In this document: one piece after another, positions 11,661 through 24,260 of the stretch | How the letters are laid out: each line of letters begins with the position of its first letter | Position numbering within the stretch: position 1 is the stretch's first letter | From: Phlebotomus papatasi | Taxonomy: Eukaryota; Arthropoda; Insecta; Diptera; Psychodidae | Length of the DNA stretch: 64,000 nt | Reading direction: 5' to 3' | Assembly (NCBI RefSeq): GCF_024763615.1 | Contig: NC_077225.1 | Location: forward strand, 4,836,001-4,900,000 | Notes under the pieces: model-generated | Told to the model about the DNA's origin: nothing | Seen by the model: only the letters and a program-made list of their open reading frames with translations | Databases searched by the model: none | Translations under genes and position numbers: made by a program

Positions 11661-12811
11661 AGGACTAAGGAGATTCTTAGTAAGAATTTGGCTCCTTATG
11701 TACCCATCACATAGTTTCTCCAGTGTTTTGAGTAAAAATGATGTCAGACTGATAGGTCTGAAGGACTTCGGTCCTCATAATTACTCTTACCTGGCTTCGG
11801 AATGAAGACAATGCGTGCACGTCTCCAGGCATGCGGTACATGACCGGTAACGAGACACGCTCTAAAAATTTTCACCAAAGACTCAGTAATTAATCCCGCA
11901 ACTCGCTGAAGCAAGGCAGGGAAAATACCGTCTGTCCCAGGTGTCTTGTACGGTGAGAAAGTTCAGATTGCCCATTCCATACTCCCACAAGTGACAATTT
12001 CGGATACTATCCCACAATCAGAACTCCTCCCAAAAAGAGTGATGTAGGAGACATTTTCCGAACTGGTCTCATTAATTGAGCAGTTCGGAAAATGTGTTTC
12101 AAGCAATAGGCGTGTGACCTCGGCAGCAGAGCCCGTATAGGCGCCGCTAGGTGTTCTTAGCATGCCAAGTCGTTTTGAAGGATCTTTGGAGAAAACTTTC
12201 TTAATTCTGGCCGCTTCTTTCACAGCCAAGATTTCAGAACAGAAACCTCTCCAATTGTCCCTTTTCCATTTTCTAATCGATTTTTTGTATTCCCGTTTAC
12301 GTGCGGCCGCTTCATTCCAGTCACGATCCTGCATCGTATTCCGGGCATGGTTAATGGACTTCCTAGTACTCTGCCTTAAAAGGTGGAGTTCCTTAGGAAG
12401 TGCATTCCGTTTTTATTTAACTAAGCCAGCAGTAAATGGACAAGCCTTTTCGTATGCCGTAAGCAAGGCCGAGTTCAGTCTGTTGACTGACTCTTCAATG
12501 CCATTAGCATCCCCAGGCATGTCCGTGCTGTTTTGCCAATTCTCACAGAACGACTGATCGAAGATTGATCAGTCGGTTTTACGAGGATTGCGGTATGGTC
12601 TTGGTCTAGTGGTCATAGCCGATATGCCGAAATATATCCTCCTATGGTCAGACATAGTAAGGCAATCCGACACATGCCAACCACTGACCCATTCTGCAGC
12701 GCGTCTTGTTCCAAACGTCACGTCAATGACCTCCTTCCTGCGCCTGTTGGCGAAAGTAGGCTCATCACCGACGTTCAGTATGTCAAAGTCGTTAGTACAA
12801 AAAAAATCTAA
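11661..12811 (-). pseudogene. Non-LTR element EN C-terminus and EN-RT linker
   Basis: The minus strand codes in pieces. From 12811 to about 12569 comes the endonuclease end (DFFCTNDFDILNVGDEPTF, then VSDCLTMSDHRRIYF, where SDHR is the last conserved motif of APE-like endonucleases). Then a linker rich in basic residues (EYKKSIRKWKRDNWR) runs to 11963. After a frameshift comes an RT start (KTPGTDGIFPALLQ). An in-frame stop lies near 12412, with frameshifts near 11963 and 11775. Confidence 0.85.
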
Positions 12812-12813
12812 TA

Positions 12814-13153
12814 CAGTAGACTCTCGCAAATTCGGCTCTTTTAAGATCGGGCTACTTTTTAATTCGGGCAGCGGTTACATTTGAAAAACGTTTGTTGTCA
12901 TTTTTCAATTTTGATTATGATTATCAAATGAATCAAATATGCTCAAATTTGGCATGGTTTGTCTTAGTTTTGATGTGATTTTGCATTATTGAGGGATTTT
13001 CATGCAACTTACGATATATATGAGTGTGTAAACTCAATATCTATATGCACATGAATAAAAAATCGTTGCATTTCAAAAAGTTTGTCGCCCAAATTTCTGT
13101 CTAATTCGGCTGACATTTCGGTCCCATATGCCCGAATTTGAGAGAGTCTACTG
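12814..13153. mobile_element. 340 bp MITE with TA target duplication
   Basis: Terminal inverted repeats of about 25 bases (CAGTAGACTCTCGCAAATTC at the left, the complement with a few mismatches at the right) flanked by TA on both sides (12812-12813, 13154-13155). The TIR sequence and TA site fit a pogo/Tigger-type Tc1/mariner MITE. It lies inside the endonuclease region of the non-LTR element; removing it and one TA makes the endonuclease frame continuous. There is no transposase inside. Confidence 0.88.
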
Positions 13154-13155
13154 TA

Positions 13156-13554
13156 ATGATTCCCCTCGCCTGTTTTTGTCGCTACTCCCACACACAATAT
13201 GATGTAAGTTAGCATCAGCACATACGAGGAGTTCCCACGAGTTTCTGTGGCATGCCTCGACCAATTCCGCCAGCTCCTAAGGTGGCGGCGGACCAGTCGA
13301 GTCATATGGCATGTATGCAAAGTCAAAGACCATTTTATCTACTTCCTCCTATGGTATCCACCTCCACCTTAACAGCCGCCAAGTCTCCTGTAGAGAATTG
13401 TGGTAAGAACATGGCATTTATATCTTTATAGACGTAAATACATGTCCTCACTTTGTCACGGCTGCTATAATACAGCGTGCTGCGCAATTGACTTAAACCC
13501 TTAACCTTGTTTCGGTCTGTCCAGGGTTCTTGGAAGAGTCCGATGCATCTCTGA
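13156..13554 (-). pseudogene. Non-LTR element endonuclease, N-terminal to middle part
   Basis: The minus strand reads the APE endonuclease: FQEPWTDRNKVKGL (conserved QEPW), then VYKDINAMFLPQF, DFAYMPYDSTGPPPP, ELVEACHRNSWELL and CADANLHHIVCGSSD. At least one in-frame stop and frame changes are present near 13270 and 13340. The left end meets the MITE, the right end the giant palindrome. Confidence 0.85.
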
Positions 13555-14640
13555 CAAGGGAAGGTCTCGAACCGTGCGGAAGCCGGCCCTTATAAGACAT
13601 TGCATTTTAAGCTAATTGGGGCACGACAAATTCAATGGTGATAGTCACTAATTTCGGAATTCATTGGGTCACCCGTTACAGGGGGGTATTGCGGGGGTGG
13701 TAAATCTTTATTTTGGCTCTAGAAGCCACATGGTTGGAAATATCGACTTGGGATCTTCGGGTGACCCCCCTATAAGTTGACCTTAGGAATCTAAATATGA
13801 CCTTCATTTTCCCCCCACCCCTCCCCTTCTCTTAAAAAACATGTTTTTTTGGGATATCTCGAAAACTACTCGTCCGATAGTTTTCATTGTCAAATATGTT
13901 GTAGATACTATCCAGACGGATATTTCGCCCATACATACCAATGACCTTGAAACATTCCTTCATGACATTTTTCAAGGTCAAATGTATTTAAAGCTTAAAA
14001 AATTACTTTTTTCGACAAATTTTATCAAAGTATTATTTTTCAATGACACCAATCGTTTATTTAATAATTATAAACCAATGTAAGCCACTTTAATGTCATA
14101 GACACGTTTTTGACATTTATATATACTACAAATCCAAATGTGATTTTAAAAACACGTTGTGTTTACCAACTTCTAATATTGGGTGTTGACTGATTTCCTA
14201 AAGTAAGACATTATGGCAATGAAATTTTCAAGGAATTTATGAAATTTTATGAAATTTATGAGAATTTACTGGATAATATTTTACCGAGTACTGATTAATA
14301 ATTTTAAATTTATAACAAAGATTATCGTTTGTAAATGAAATGAAATGGGACATATTAGGAGAAAACCAACTTCCATTATGACAATAATATATTGAATTTC
14401 AAGTATATAAAGACCTATATGCAACCATGAACAAAAAATGCTACTTTCTGGAAGACTTAATTTGAAAAATTATATATTTTAAAGTCATACTACACATCTT
14501 TAGAACAAATATACGAATCAATCACAAAACGGTAAAAAGTATACTTTAAAAAAGTGAAATTCAAGTATAAAACGATAAACAATGTGCTACAAACATTTAG
14601 CCGAAGTATAAAATGGTAAAAAACACGCTTCAAATACGCA
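13555..14640 (+). repeat. Left unique arm of the giant palindrome
   Basis: Matches the complement of 24261-25356 over its whole length with only scattered differences. It contains a GACTTGGGATCTTCGGGTGA box (13746-13765) followed by a C-rich tract (13811-13834), features shared with two other repeat families in this window. Confidence 0.88.
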
Positions 14641-17600
14641 CAGATTGAAACACAAACGGTAAATGCGCTTAAAATCACACACAGATCAATCACAAAATGG
14701 TCAATGTGCTCAAAATCACGCACAGCCTAATCACAAAACAGTAAATGCGTTCAAAATCACGCACAGATCAATCATAAAACAATGAAAGAGCTTAAAATCA
14801 CGCACTGCTCAATCGTAAAACGGTTAATGAGCTCAAAATCACGCACAACTCAATCATAAAACGATGAAAAAGCTTAAAATCACGCACAGATCAATCGTAA
14901 AACGGTTAATGCGCTCAAAATCACACACAACTCAATCATAAAACGATGAAAGAGCTTAAAATCACGCACAGATCAATCGTAAAACGGTTAATGCGCTCAA
15001 AATCACGCACAGCTCAATCATAAAACGATGAAAGCGCTTAAAATCACGCACAACTCAATCATAAAGCGGTGGATGCGCTAAAAATGATGCACAACTAAAT
15101 CATAAAACGATGAAAGAGCTTTAAATCACGCACAACTCAATCGTTAAACGGTTAATGCGCTCAAAATAACGCACAGCTCAATCATGAAATGATGAAAAAG
15201 CTTAAGATCACGCACAGATCAATCGTAAAACGGTTAATGCGCTCAAAATCACGCACACCTCAATCATAAAACAATGAAAGAGCTTAAAATCACGCACAGA
15301 TCAATCATAAAACGGTGAAAGCGCTTAAGATCACGCACAGATCAATCATAAAACGGTGAAAGCGCTTAAAATCACGCACAACTCAATCATAAAACGATAA
15401 AAGAGCTTAAAATCACGCACAACTCAATCATGAAATGATGAAAAAGCTTAAAATCACGCACAGATCAATCGTAAAACGGTTAATGCGCTCAAAATCACGC
15501 ACACCTCAACCATAAAACAATGAAAGAGCTTAAAATCACGCACAGATCAATCGTAAAACGGTTAATGCGCTCAAAATCACTCACAGCTAAATCATAAGAC
15601 GGTGAAAGCGCTTAAAATCACGCACAACTCAATCATAAAACGATGAAAGAGCTTAAAATCACGCACAGATCAATCGTAAAACGGTTAATGCGCTCAAAAT
15701 CACGCACAGCTCAATCATAAAACGATGAAAGAGCTTAAAATCACGCACAGATCAATCGTAAAACGGTTAATGCGCTCAAAATCACGCACAGCTCAATCAT
15801 AAAACGGTGAAAGCGCTTAAAATCACGCACAACTCAATCATAAAACGATAAAAGAGCTTAAAATCACGCACAACTCAATCGTTAAACGGTTAATGAGCTC
15901 AAAATCACGCACAACTCAATCATAAAACGATGAAAAAGCTTAAAATCACGCACAGATCAATCGTAAAACGGTTAATGCGCTCAAAATCACACGCAACTCA
16001 ATCATAAAACGATGAAAGAGCTTAAAATCACGCACAGCTCAATCATAAAACAATGAAAGAGCTTAAAATCACGCACAGCTCAATCGTAAAACGGTTAATG
16101 AGCTCAAAATCACGCACAACTCAATCATAAAACGATGAAAAAGCTTAAAATCACTCACAGATCAATCGTAAAACGGTTAATGCGCTCAAAATCACACACA
16201 ACTCAATCATAAAACGATGAAAGAGCTTAAAATCACGCACAGATCAATCGTAAAACGGTTAATGCGCTCAAAATCACGCACAGCTCAATCATAAAACGAT
16301 GAAAGCGCTTAAAATCACGCACAGCTCAATCATAAAACGATGAAAGAGCTTAAAATCACGCACAGATCAATCGTAAAACGGTTAATGAGCTCAAAATCAC
16401 GCACAACTCAATCATAAAGCGGTGGATGCGCTAAAAATGATTCACAACTAAATCATAAAACGATGAAAGAGCTTTAAATCACGCACAACTCAATCGTTAA
16501 ACGGTTAATGCGCTTAAAATCACGCACAGCTCAATCATGAAATGATGAAAAAGCTTAAAATCACGCACAGATCAATCGTAAAACGGTTAATGCGCTCAAA
16601 ATCACACACAACTCAATCATAAAACGATGAAAAAGCTTAAAATCACGCACAGATCAATCGTAAAACGGTTAATGCGCTCAAAATCACACACAGCTCAATC
16701 ATAAAACGATGAAAGAGCTTAAAATCACGCACAGCTCAATCATAAAACAATGAAAGAGCTTAAAATCACGCACAGCTCAATCGTAAAACGGTTAATGAGC
16801 TCAAAATCACGCACAACTCAATCATAAAACGATGAAAAAGCTTAAAATCACGCACAGATCAATCGTAAAAACGGTTAATGCGCTCAAAATCACGCACAGC
16901 TCAATCATAAAACGGTGAAAGCGCTTAAAATCACGCACAACTCAATCATAAAACGATAAAAGAGCTTAAAATCACGCACAACTCAATCGTTAAACGGTTA
17001 ATGAGCTCAAAATCACGCACAACTCAATCATAAAACGATGAAAAAGCTTAAAATCACGCACAGATCAATCGTAAAACGGTTAATGCGCTCAAAATCACAC
17101 GCAACTCAATCATAAAACGATGAAAGAGCTTAAAATCACGCACAGCTCAATCATAAAACAATGAAAGAGCTTAAAATCACGCACAGCTCAATCGTAAAAC
17201 GGTTAATGAGCTCAAAATCACGCACAACTCAATCATAAAACGATGAAAAAGCTTAAAATCACTCACAGATCAATCGTAAAACGGTTAATGCGCTCAAAAT
17301 CACACACAACTCAATCATAAAACGATGAAAGAGCTTAAAATCACGCACAGATCAATCGTAAAACGGTTAATGCGCTCAAAATCACGCACAGCTCAATCAT
17401 AAAACGATGAAAGCGCTTAAAATCACGCACAGCTCAATCATAAAACGATGAAAGAGCTTAAAATCACGCACAGATCAATCGTAAAACGGTTAATGAGCTC
17501 AAAATCACGCACAACTCAATCATAAAGCGGTGGATGCGCTAAAAATGATTCACAACTAAATCATAAAACGATGAAAGAGCTTTAAATCACGCACAACTCA

Positions 17601-19385
17601 ATCGTTAAACGGTTAATGCGCTTAAAATCACGCACAGCTCAATCATGAAATGATGAAAAAGCTTAAAATCACGCACAGATCAATCGTAAAACGGTTAATG
17701 CGCTCAAAATCACACACAACTCAATCATAAAACGATGAAAAAGCTTAAAATCACGCACAGATCAATCGTAAAACGGTTAATGCGCTCAAAATCACACACA
17801 GCTCAATCATAAAACGATGAAAGAGCTTAAAATCACGCACAGCTCAATCATAAAACAATGAAAGAGCTTAAAATCACGCACAGCTCAATCGTAAAACGGT
17901 TAATGAGCTCAAAATCACGCACAACTCAATCATAAAACGATGAAAAAGCTTAAAATCACGCACAGATCAATCGTAAAACGGTTAATGCGCTCAAAATCAC
18001 ACACAACTCAATCATAAAACGATGAAAGAGCTTAAAATCACGCACAGATCAATCGTAAAACGGTTAATGCGCTCAAAATCACGCACAGCTCAATCATAAA
18101 ACGATGAAAGCGCTTAAAATCACGCACACCTCAATCATAAAACGATGAAAGAGCTTAAAATCACGTACAGATCAATCGTAAAACGGTTACTGCGCTCAAA
18201 ATCACGCACAGCTCAATCTTAAAACGGTGAAAGCGCTTAAAATCACGCACAGCTCAATCATAAAACGATGAAAGAGCTTAAAATCACGCACAGATCAATC
18301 GTAAAACGGTTAATGAGCTCAAAATCACGCACAACTCAATCATAGAGCGGTGGATGCGCTTAAAATCACGCACTGCTCAATCATAAAACGAAAAAAGAGC
18401 TCAAAATCACGCACAGATCAATCGTAAAACGGTTAATGCGTTTAAATTACGCACAGCTCTATCATAAAACGGTGGAAGCGCTTAAAATCACGCACAGCTC
18501 AATCATAAAACGATGAAAGAGCTTAAAATCACGCACAGATCAATCGTAAAACGGTTAATGAGCTCAAAATCACGCACAACTCAATCATAGAGCGGTGGAT
18601 GCGCTCAAAATCACGCATAACTCAATCATAAAAGGGTGGATGCGCTTAAAATCACGCACAGCTCAATCATAAAACGAAAAAAGAGCTCAAAATCACGCAC
18701 AGATCAATCGTAGAACGGTTAATGCGTTTAAACTACGCACAGCTCTATCATGAAACGGTGGATGCGCTCAAAATCACGCACAGCTCAATCGTAAAACGGT
18801 TAATGAGCTCAAAATCACGCACAACTCAATTATAAAACGGTGAAAGCGCTTAAAATCACGCACAGCTCAATCATAAAACGATAAAAGAGCTTAAAATCAC
18901 GCACAGATCAATCGTAAAACGGTTAATGAGCTCAAAATCACGCACAACTCAATCATAAAGCGGTGGATGCGCTCAAAATCACGCACAACTCAATCATAAA
19001 AGGATGGATGCGCTTAAAATCACGCACAGCTCAATCATAAAACGAAAAAAGAGCTCAAAATCACGCACAGATCAATCGTAAAACGGTTAATACGTTTAAA
19101 TTACGCACAGCTCTATCATAAAACGGTGGATGCGCTCAAAATCACGCACAGCTCAATCATAAAACGATGAAAGAGCTTAAAATAATGTACAGATCAATCG
19201 TAAAACTGTTTATGCGCTCAAAATCACGCACAGCACAATCACAAATCGGTAAAAGCGCTTAAAATCACGCACAGCTCAAACATAAATCGCTTAAATTTGC
19301 GCTTAATATAACGCACAGATCAATCATAAAACAATTAATGCGCTTGAAGTCACACACAGATCAATCATAAAATGCATAGGATTGC
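14641..19385 (+). repeat. 41 bp satellite array, left half
   Basis: Tandem 41-base units, roughly 115 by length. The core is AAAATCACGCACAGNTCAAT followed by CRTAAAACGR and a GCGCTY-type end. Two variant classes alternate (CGTAAAACGGTTAATGCGCT and CATAAAACGATGAAAGAGCT), giving an 82-base dimer in many places. A larger block is duplicated at a distance of 1108 bases, for example ACGCAACTCA at 15991 and 17099; 27 units make 1107. Confidence 0.92.
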
Positions 19386-22300
19386 TCACAAAACAGTGGA
19401 ATCTTAATCGTTTTATGATTGAGCTGTGCGTGATTTTGAGCGCATTTACCATTTTACGATTGAACTGTGCCTGATTTTTAGCGATTTCACCGTTTTATGT
19501 TTGATCTGTGCGTGATTTTGATAGCTTACACCGTTTTATAATTAATCTGTGCGTGATTTATGGCACACTAACCATTTTATGATTGTGCTGTTCATGATTT
19601 TAAGCGCTTTCACCGTTTTGTGATTGAGTTGTGCGTAATTTTAAGCGCCTCCACCGTTTTATAATTGAGTTGTGCGTGATTTTGAGCGCATTAGCCGTGT
19701 TATGATTGATCTGTGCGTGATTTTGAGAGCTTACATTGTTTTATAATTGATCTGTGTGTCATTTTAGGCAGACTAACCATTTTATTATTGAGCTGTTAAT
19801 GATTTTAAGCGCTTTTACCGTTTTATGATTGAGTTGTGCGTGATTTTGAGCGACTCCACCGTTTTATGATTGAGTTGTACGTGATTTTGAGTGCTTTTAC
19901 CATCTTATGATTGAGCTGCGCGTGATTTTAAGCTCTTTCGCTGTTTTATGATTCAGTTGTGCGAGATCTTAAGCGCATTAACCGTTTTACGATTGATCTA
20001 TGCGAGATCTTAAGCGCTTCCACCGTTTTGGGATTGAGGTGTGCGTGATTTTGAGCGCATTAACCGTTCTATGATTGAGCTGTGCGTGATTTTAAGCGCT
20101 TTAACAGTTTTGTGATTCAGCTCTGCGTGATCTTGAGAAATTTCACCGTTTTGCGATTGATCTGTGCGTGATTTTGAGCGCCTCCACCGTTTTCTGATTG
20201 AGCTGTGCGTGATTTCAACCGCTGTAACCTTTTTTTCATTTGTCTGTGCGTGTTTTTGAGCGCATTGACTGTTCTGTGATTGACCTGTGCGTGATTTTGA
20301 GCGCTTTCACCCTCTTTATGATTTATCTGTGCGTGATTTTGAACGCATTTACTGTTTTATGATTAAGCTGTGCGTGATTTTAGGCACATTGACCATTTTG
20401 TGATTGATCTGTGCGTGATTTTGAGCTTATTTACTGTTTTATGATTAAGCTGTGCGTGATTTTAGGCACATTGACAATGTTGTGATTGTACTGTTCGTGA
20501 TTTTGAACGCTTTCACCGTTTTATGATAGATCTGTGCGTGATATTGAGCACTTCCACCGTTTTGTGATTGATCTGTGCGTGATTTTGAAAGCTTTCACAG
20601 TTTTGTAATTGAACTGTGCGTGAGTTTGAGCGCTTTCACCCTTTTTATGATTGATCCGTACGTGATTTTGAACGCATTTACTGTTTTATGATTAAAGTGT
20701 GCGTGATTTTAGGCACATTGACCATTTTGTGATTGCACTGTGCGTGATTTTGAGCGCGTTCATCGTTTTATGATTGATTTGTGCGTGATTTTAAGCGCCT
20801 CCACGCTTTTATGATTGAGTTGTTCGTAATTTTGGGCGCTTTCACCGTTTTATGATTGATCTGTGCGTGATTTTGAGCGCATTAACCATTTTATTATTGA
20901 GCTGTGCGTGATTTTGAGCGCATTAACCGTTTTACGATTGATCTGTGCGTGATTTTAAGCGCTTTAACAGTTTTGTGATTCAGCTCTGCGTGATCTTGAG
21001 AAATTTCACCGTTTTGCGATTGATCTGTGCGTGATTTTGAGCGCCTCCACCGTTTTCTGATTGAGCTGTGCGTGATTTCAACCGCTGTAACCTTTTTTTC
21101 ATTTGTCTGTGCGTGTTTTTGAGCGCATTGACTGTTCTGTGATTGACCTGTGCGTGATTTTGAGCGCTTTCACCCTCTTTATGATTTATCTGTGCGTGAT
21201 TTTGAACGCATTTACTGTTTTATGATTAAGCTGTGCGTGATTTTAGGCACATTGACCATTTTGTGATTGATCTGTGCGTGATTTTGAGCTTATTTACTGT
21301 TTTATGATTAAGCTGTGCGTGATTTTAGGCACATTGACAATGTTGTGATTGTACTGTTCGTGATTTTGAACGCTTTCACCGTTTTATGATAGATCTGTGC
21401 GTGATATTGAGCACTTCCACCGTTTTGTGATTGATCTGTGCGTGATTTTGAAAGCTTTCACAGTTTTGTAATTGAACTGTGCGTGAGTTTGAGCGCTTTC
21501 ACCCTTTTTATGATTGATCCGTACGTGATTTTGAACGCATTTACTGTTTTATGATTAAAGTGTGCGTGATTTTAGGCACATTGACCATTTTGTGATTGCA
21601 CTGTGCGTGATTTTGAGCGCGTTCATCGTTTTATGATTGATTTGTGCGTGATTTTAAGCGCCTCCACGCTTTTATGATTGAGTTGTTCGTAATTTTGGGC
21701 GCTTTCACCGTTTTATGATTGATCTGTGCGTGATTTTGAGCGAGTTAACCATTTTATTATTGAGCTGTGCGTGATTTTGAGCGCATTAACCGTTTTACGA
21801 TTGATCTGTGCGTGATTTTAAGCTCTTTCATCGTTTTTTAATTGAGTTGTGTGTGATTTTAAACGCCTCCACCGTTTTATGATTGATCTGTGCGTGATTT
21901 TGAGCGCCTCCACCGTTTTCTGATTGAGCTGTGCGTGATTTCAACCGCTTTAACCTTTTTTTCATTTGTCTGTGCGTGATTTTGAGCGCATTGACTGTTC
22001 TGTGATTGATCTGTGCGTGATTTTGAGCGCTTTCACCCTCTTTATGATTTATCTGTGCGTGATTTTGAACGCATTTACTGTTTTATGATTAATCTGTGCG
22101 TGATTTTAGGCACATTGACCATTTTGTGATTGATCTGTGCGTGATTTTGAGCTTATTTACTCTTTTATGATTAAGCTGTGCGTGATTTTAGGCACATTGA
22201 CAATGTTGTGATTGTACTGTTCGTGATTTTGAACGCTTTCACCGTTTTATGATTGATCTGTGCGTGATATTGAGCACTTTCACCGTTTTGTGATTGATCT

Positions 22301-24260
22301 GTGCGTGATTTTGAAAGCTTTCACAGTTTTGTAATTGAACTGTGCGTGAGTTTGAGCGCTTTCACCCTTTTTACGATTGATCTGTACGTGATTTTGAACG
22401 CATTTACTGTTTTATGATTAAACTGTGCGTGATTTTAGGCACATTGACCATTTTGTGATTGCACTGTGCGTGATTTTGAGCACTTCCACCGTTTTATAAT
22501 GGAGCTGTGCGTGATTTTGAGCGCTTTCACCGTTTTACGATTGATCGACGTGATTTTAAGCTCTTTCATCGTTTTATGATTGAGTTGTGCGTGATTTTAA
22601 GCGCATCCACCGTTTTGTGATTGAGCTGTACGTGATCTTAAGCGCTTTCACTGTTTTATGATTGAGCTGTGCGTGATTTTTGCGCATTAACCGTTTTACG
22701 ATTGATGTGTGCGTGATTTTAAGCTCTTTCATCATTTTGTGATTGAGTTGTGCGTGATTTTGAGAGCTTTTACCGTTTTACGATTGATCGACGTGATTTT
22801 AAGCTCTTTCATCGTTTTATGATTGAGTTGTGCGTGATTTTAAGCGCATCCACCGTTTTGTGATTGAGCTGTACGTGATCTTAAGCGCTTTCACTGTTTT
22901 ATGATTGAGCTGTGCGTGATTTTGAGCGCATTAACCGTTTTACGATTGATGTGTGCGTGATTTTAAGCTCTTTCATCATTTTATGATTGAGTTGTGCGTG
23001 ATTTTGAGCGCATTAACCGTTTTACGATTGATCTGTGCGTGATTTTAAGCACTTTTACCGTTTTACGATTGATCGACATGATTTTAAGCTCTATCATCGT
23101 TTTATGATTGAGCTGTGCGTGATCTTAAGCGCTTTCGCCGTTTTATGATTGAGCTGTGCGTGACTTTGAGCGCATTAATCGTTTTACGATTGATCTGTGC
23201 GTGATTTTAAGCTCTTTCATCGTTTTATGATTGAGCTGTGCGTGATTTTAAGCCCTTTCACCGTTTTATGATTGAGCTGTGCGTGATCTTCAGCGAGCTA
23301 ACCGTTTTACAATTGATCTGTGCGTGATTTTAATCGCTTCAACTATTTTATGATTCAGCTGTGCGTGTTTTAAAGCGCTTTCACCGTTTTATGATTGATT
23401 TCTGGGTGACTAAAGCAATTTTACTGTTTTATGATTGAGCTGTGCTTGACTTTGAGCCCAGTAACCGTTTCATGATTGAGCTGTGCGGAATTTTAAGCTA
23501 TTTCACCTCTTCATGATTGATTTGTGCGCGATTTTGAACGCATTGGCCGCTTTATGATTGAACTGTGCGTAATTTTGAGCGCATTAACCGTTTTACGATT
23601 GACCTGTGACTGATTTTAAGCTGTTTCATCGCGTGGTTTTCAACGCCTCCACCGTTTTATGATTGAGTTGTGCGTTATTTTGAGCGCTTTCACCGTTTTA
23701 TGATTCATCTGTGCGTGATTTTGAGCGCTTACATCGTTTTATGATTGATCTGTGCGTGATTTTGGGCACATTATCTAATTAATTATTGATCTGTGCGTGA
23801 TTTTGAGCGCTTACACAGTTTTATGTTTGATCTGTGCGTGATTTTAGGCACATTGACCATTTTATGATTGATCTGATCGTGATTTTGAGCGCATTAACCT
23901 TTTTATGATTGAGCTGCGCGTGATCTTGAGCGCGTTAACCGTTTTATGATTGAGCTGCGCGTGATTTAAAGCGCATTAGTCGTTTTACAATTGATCTGTG
24001 TGTGATTTTAAGCTCTTTCACCGTTTTATGAGTGAACTGTGCGTGATTTTAAGCGCTTCCACCCTTTTATGATTTAGCTGTGCGTGATTTTAAACGCTTT
24101 CACTATTTTATCATTGATCTGTGCGTGATTTTGAGCGCATTTACTGTTTTACGATTGATCTGTGCGTGATTTTGAACGCATTTACTGTTTTATCATTAGG
24201 CTGTGCGTGATTTTAGGCACATTGACCATTTTGTGATTGAGCTGTGCGTGTTTCAATCTG
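19386..24260 (-). repeat. 41 bp satellite array, right half (inverted)
   Basis: The same 41-base satellite in the opposite orientation (unit reading TTTTATGATTGAGCTGTGCG then TGATTTTGAGCGC). Units are more diverged than in the left half. A block is duplicated at 863 bases (TTAACAGTTTTGTGATTCAG at 20101 and 20964), about 21 units, with a partial third copy up to about 22480. A shorter duplication is seen around 22520-22960. The two halves have thus evolved separately by local duplication. Confidence 0.92.

Noticed and set aside
13841..14083. 80-residue ORF in the palindrome arm, mirrored at 24828-25070
   Set aside because: The match is explained by the inverted arms; no motif, and the single amino-acid difference does not show selection.
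14641..19385. CRISPR-like regularly spaced repeats
   Set aside because: Units are contiguous 41-base satellite monomers without unique spacers, in a eukaryotic transposon.
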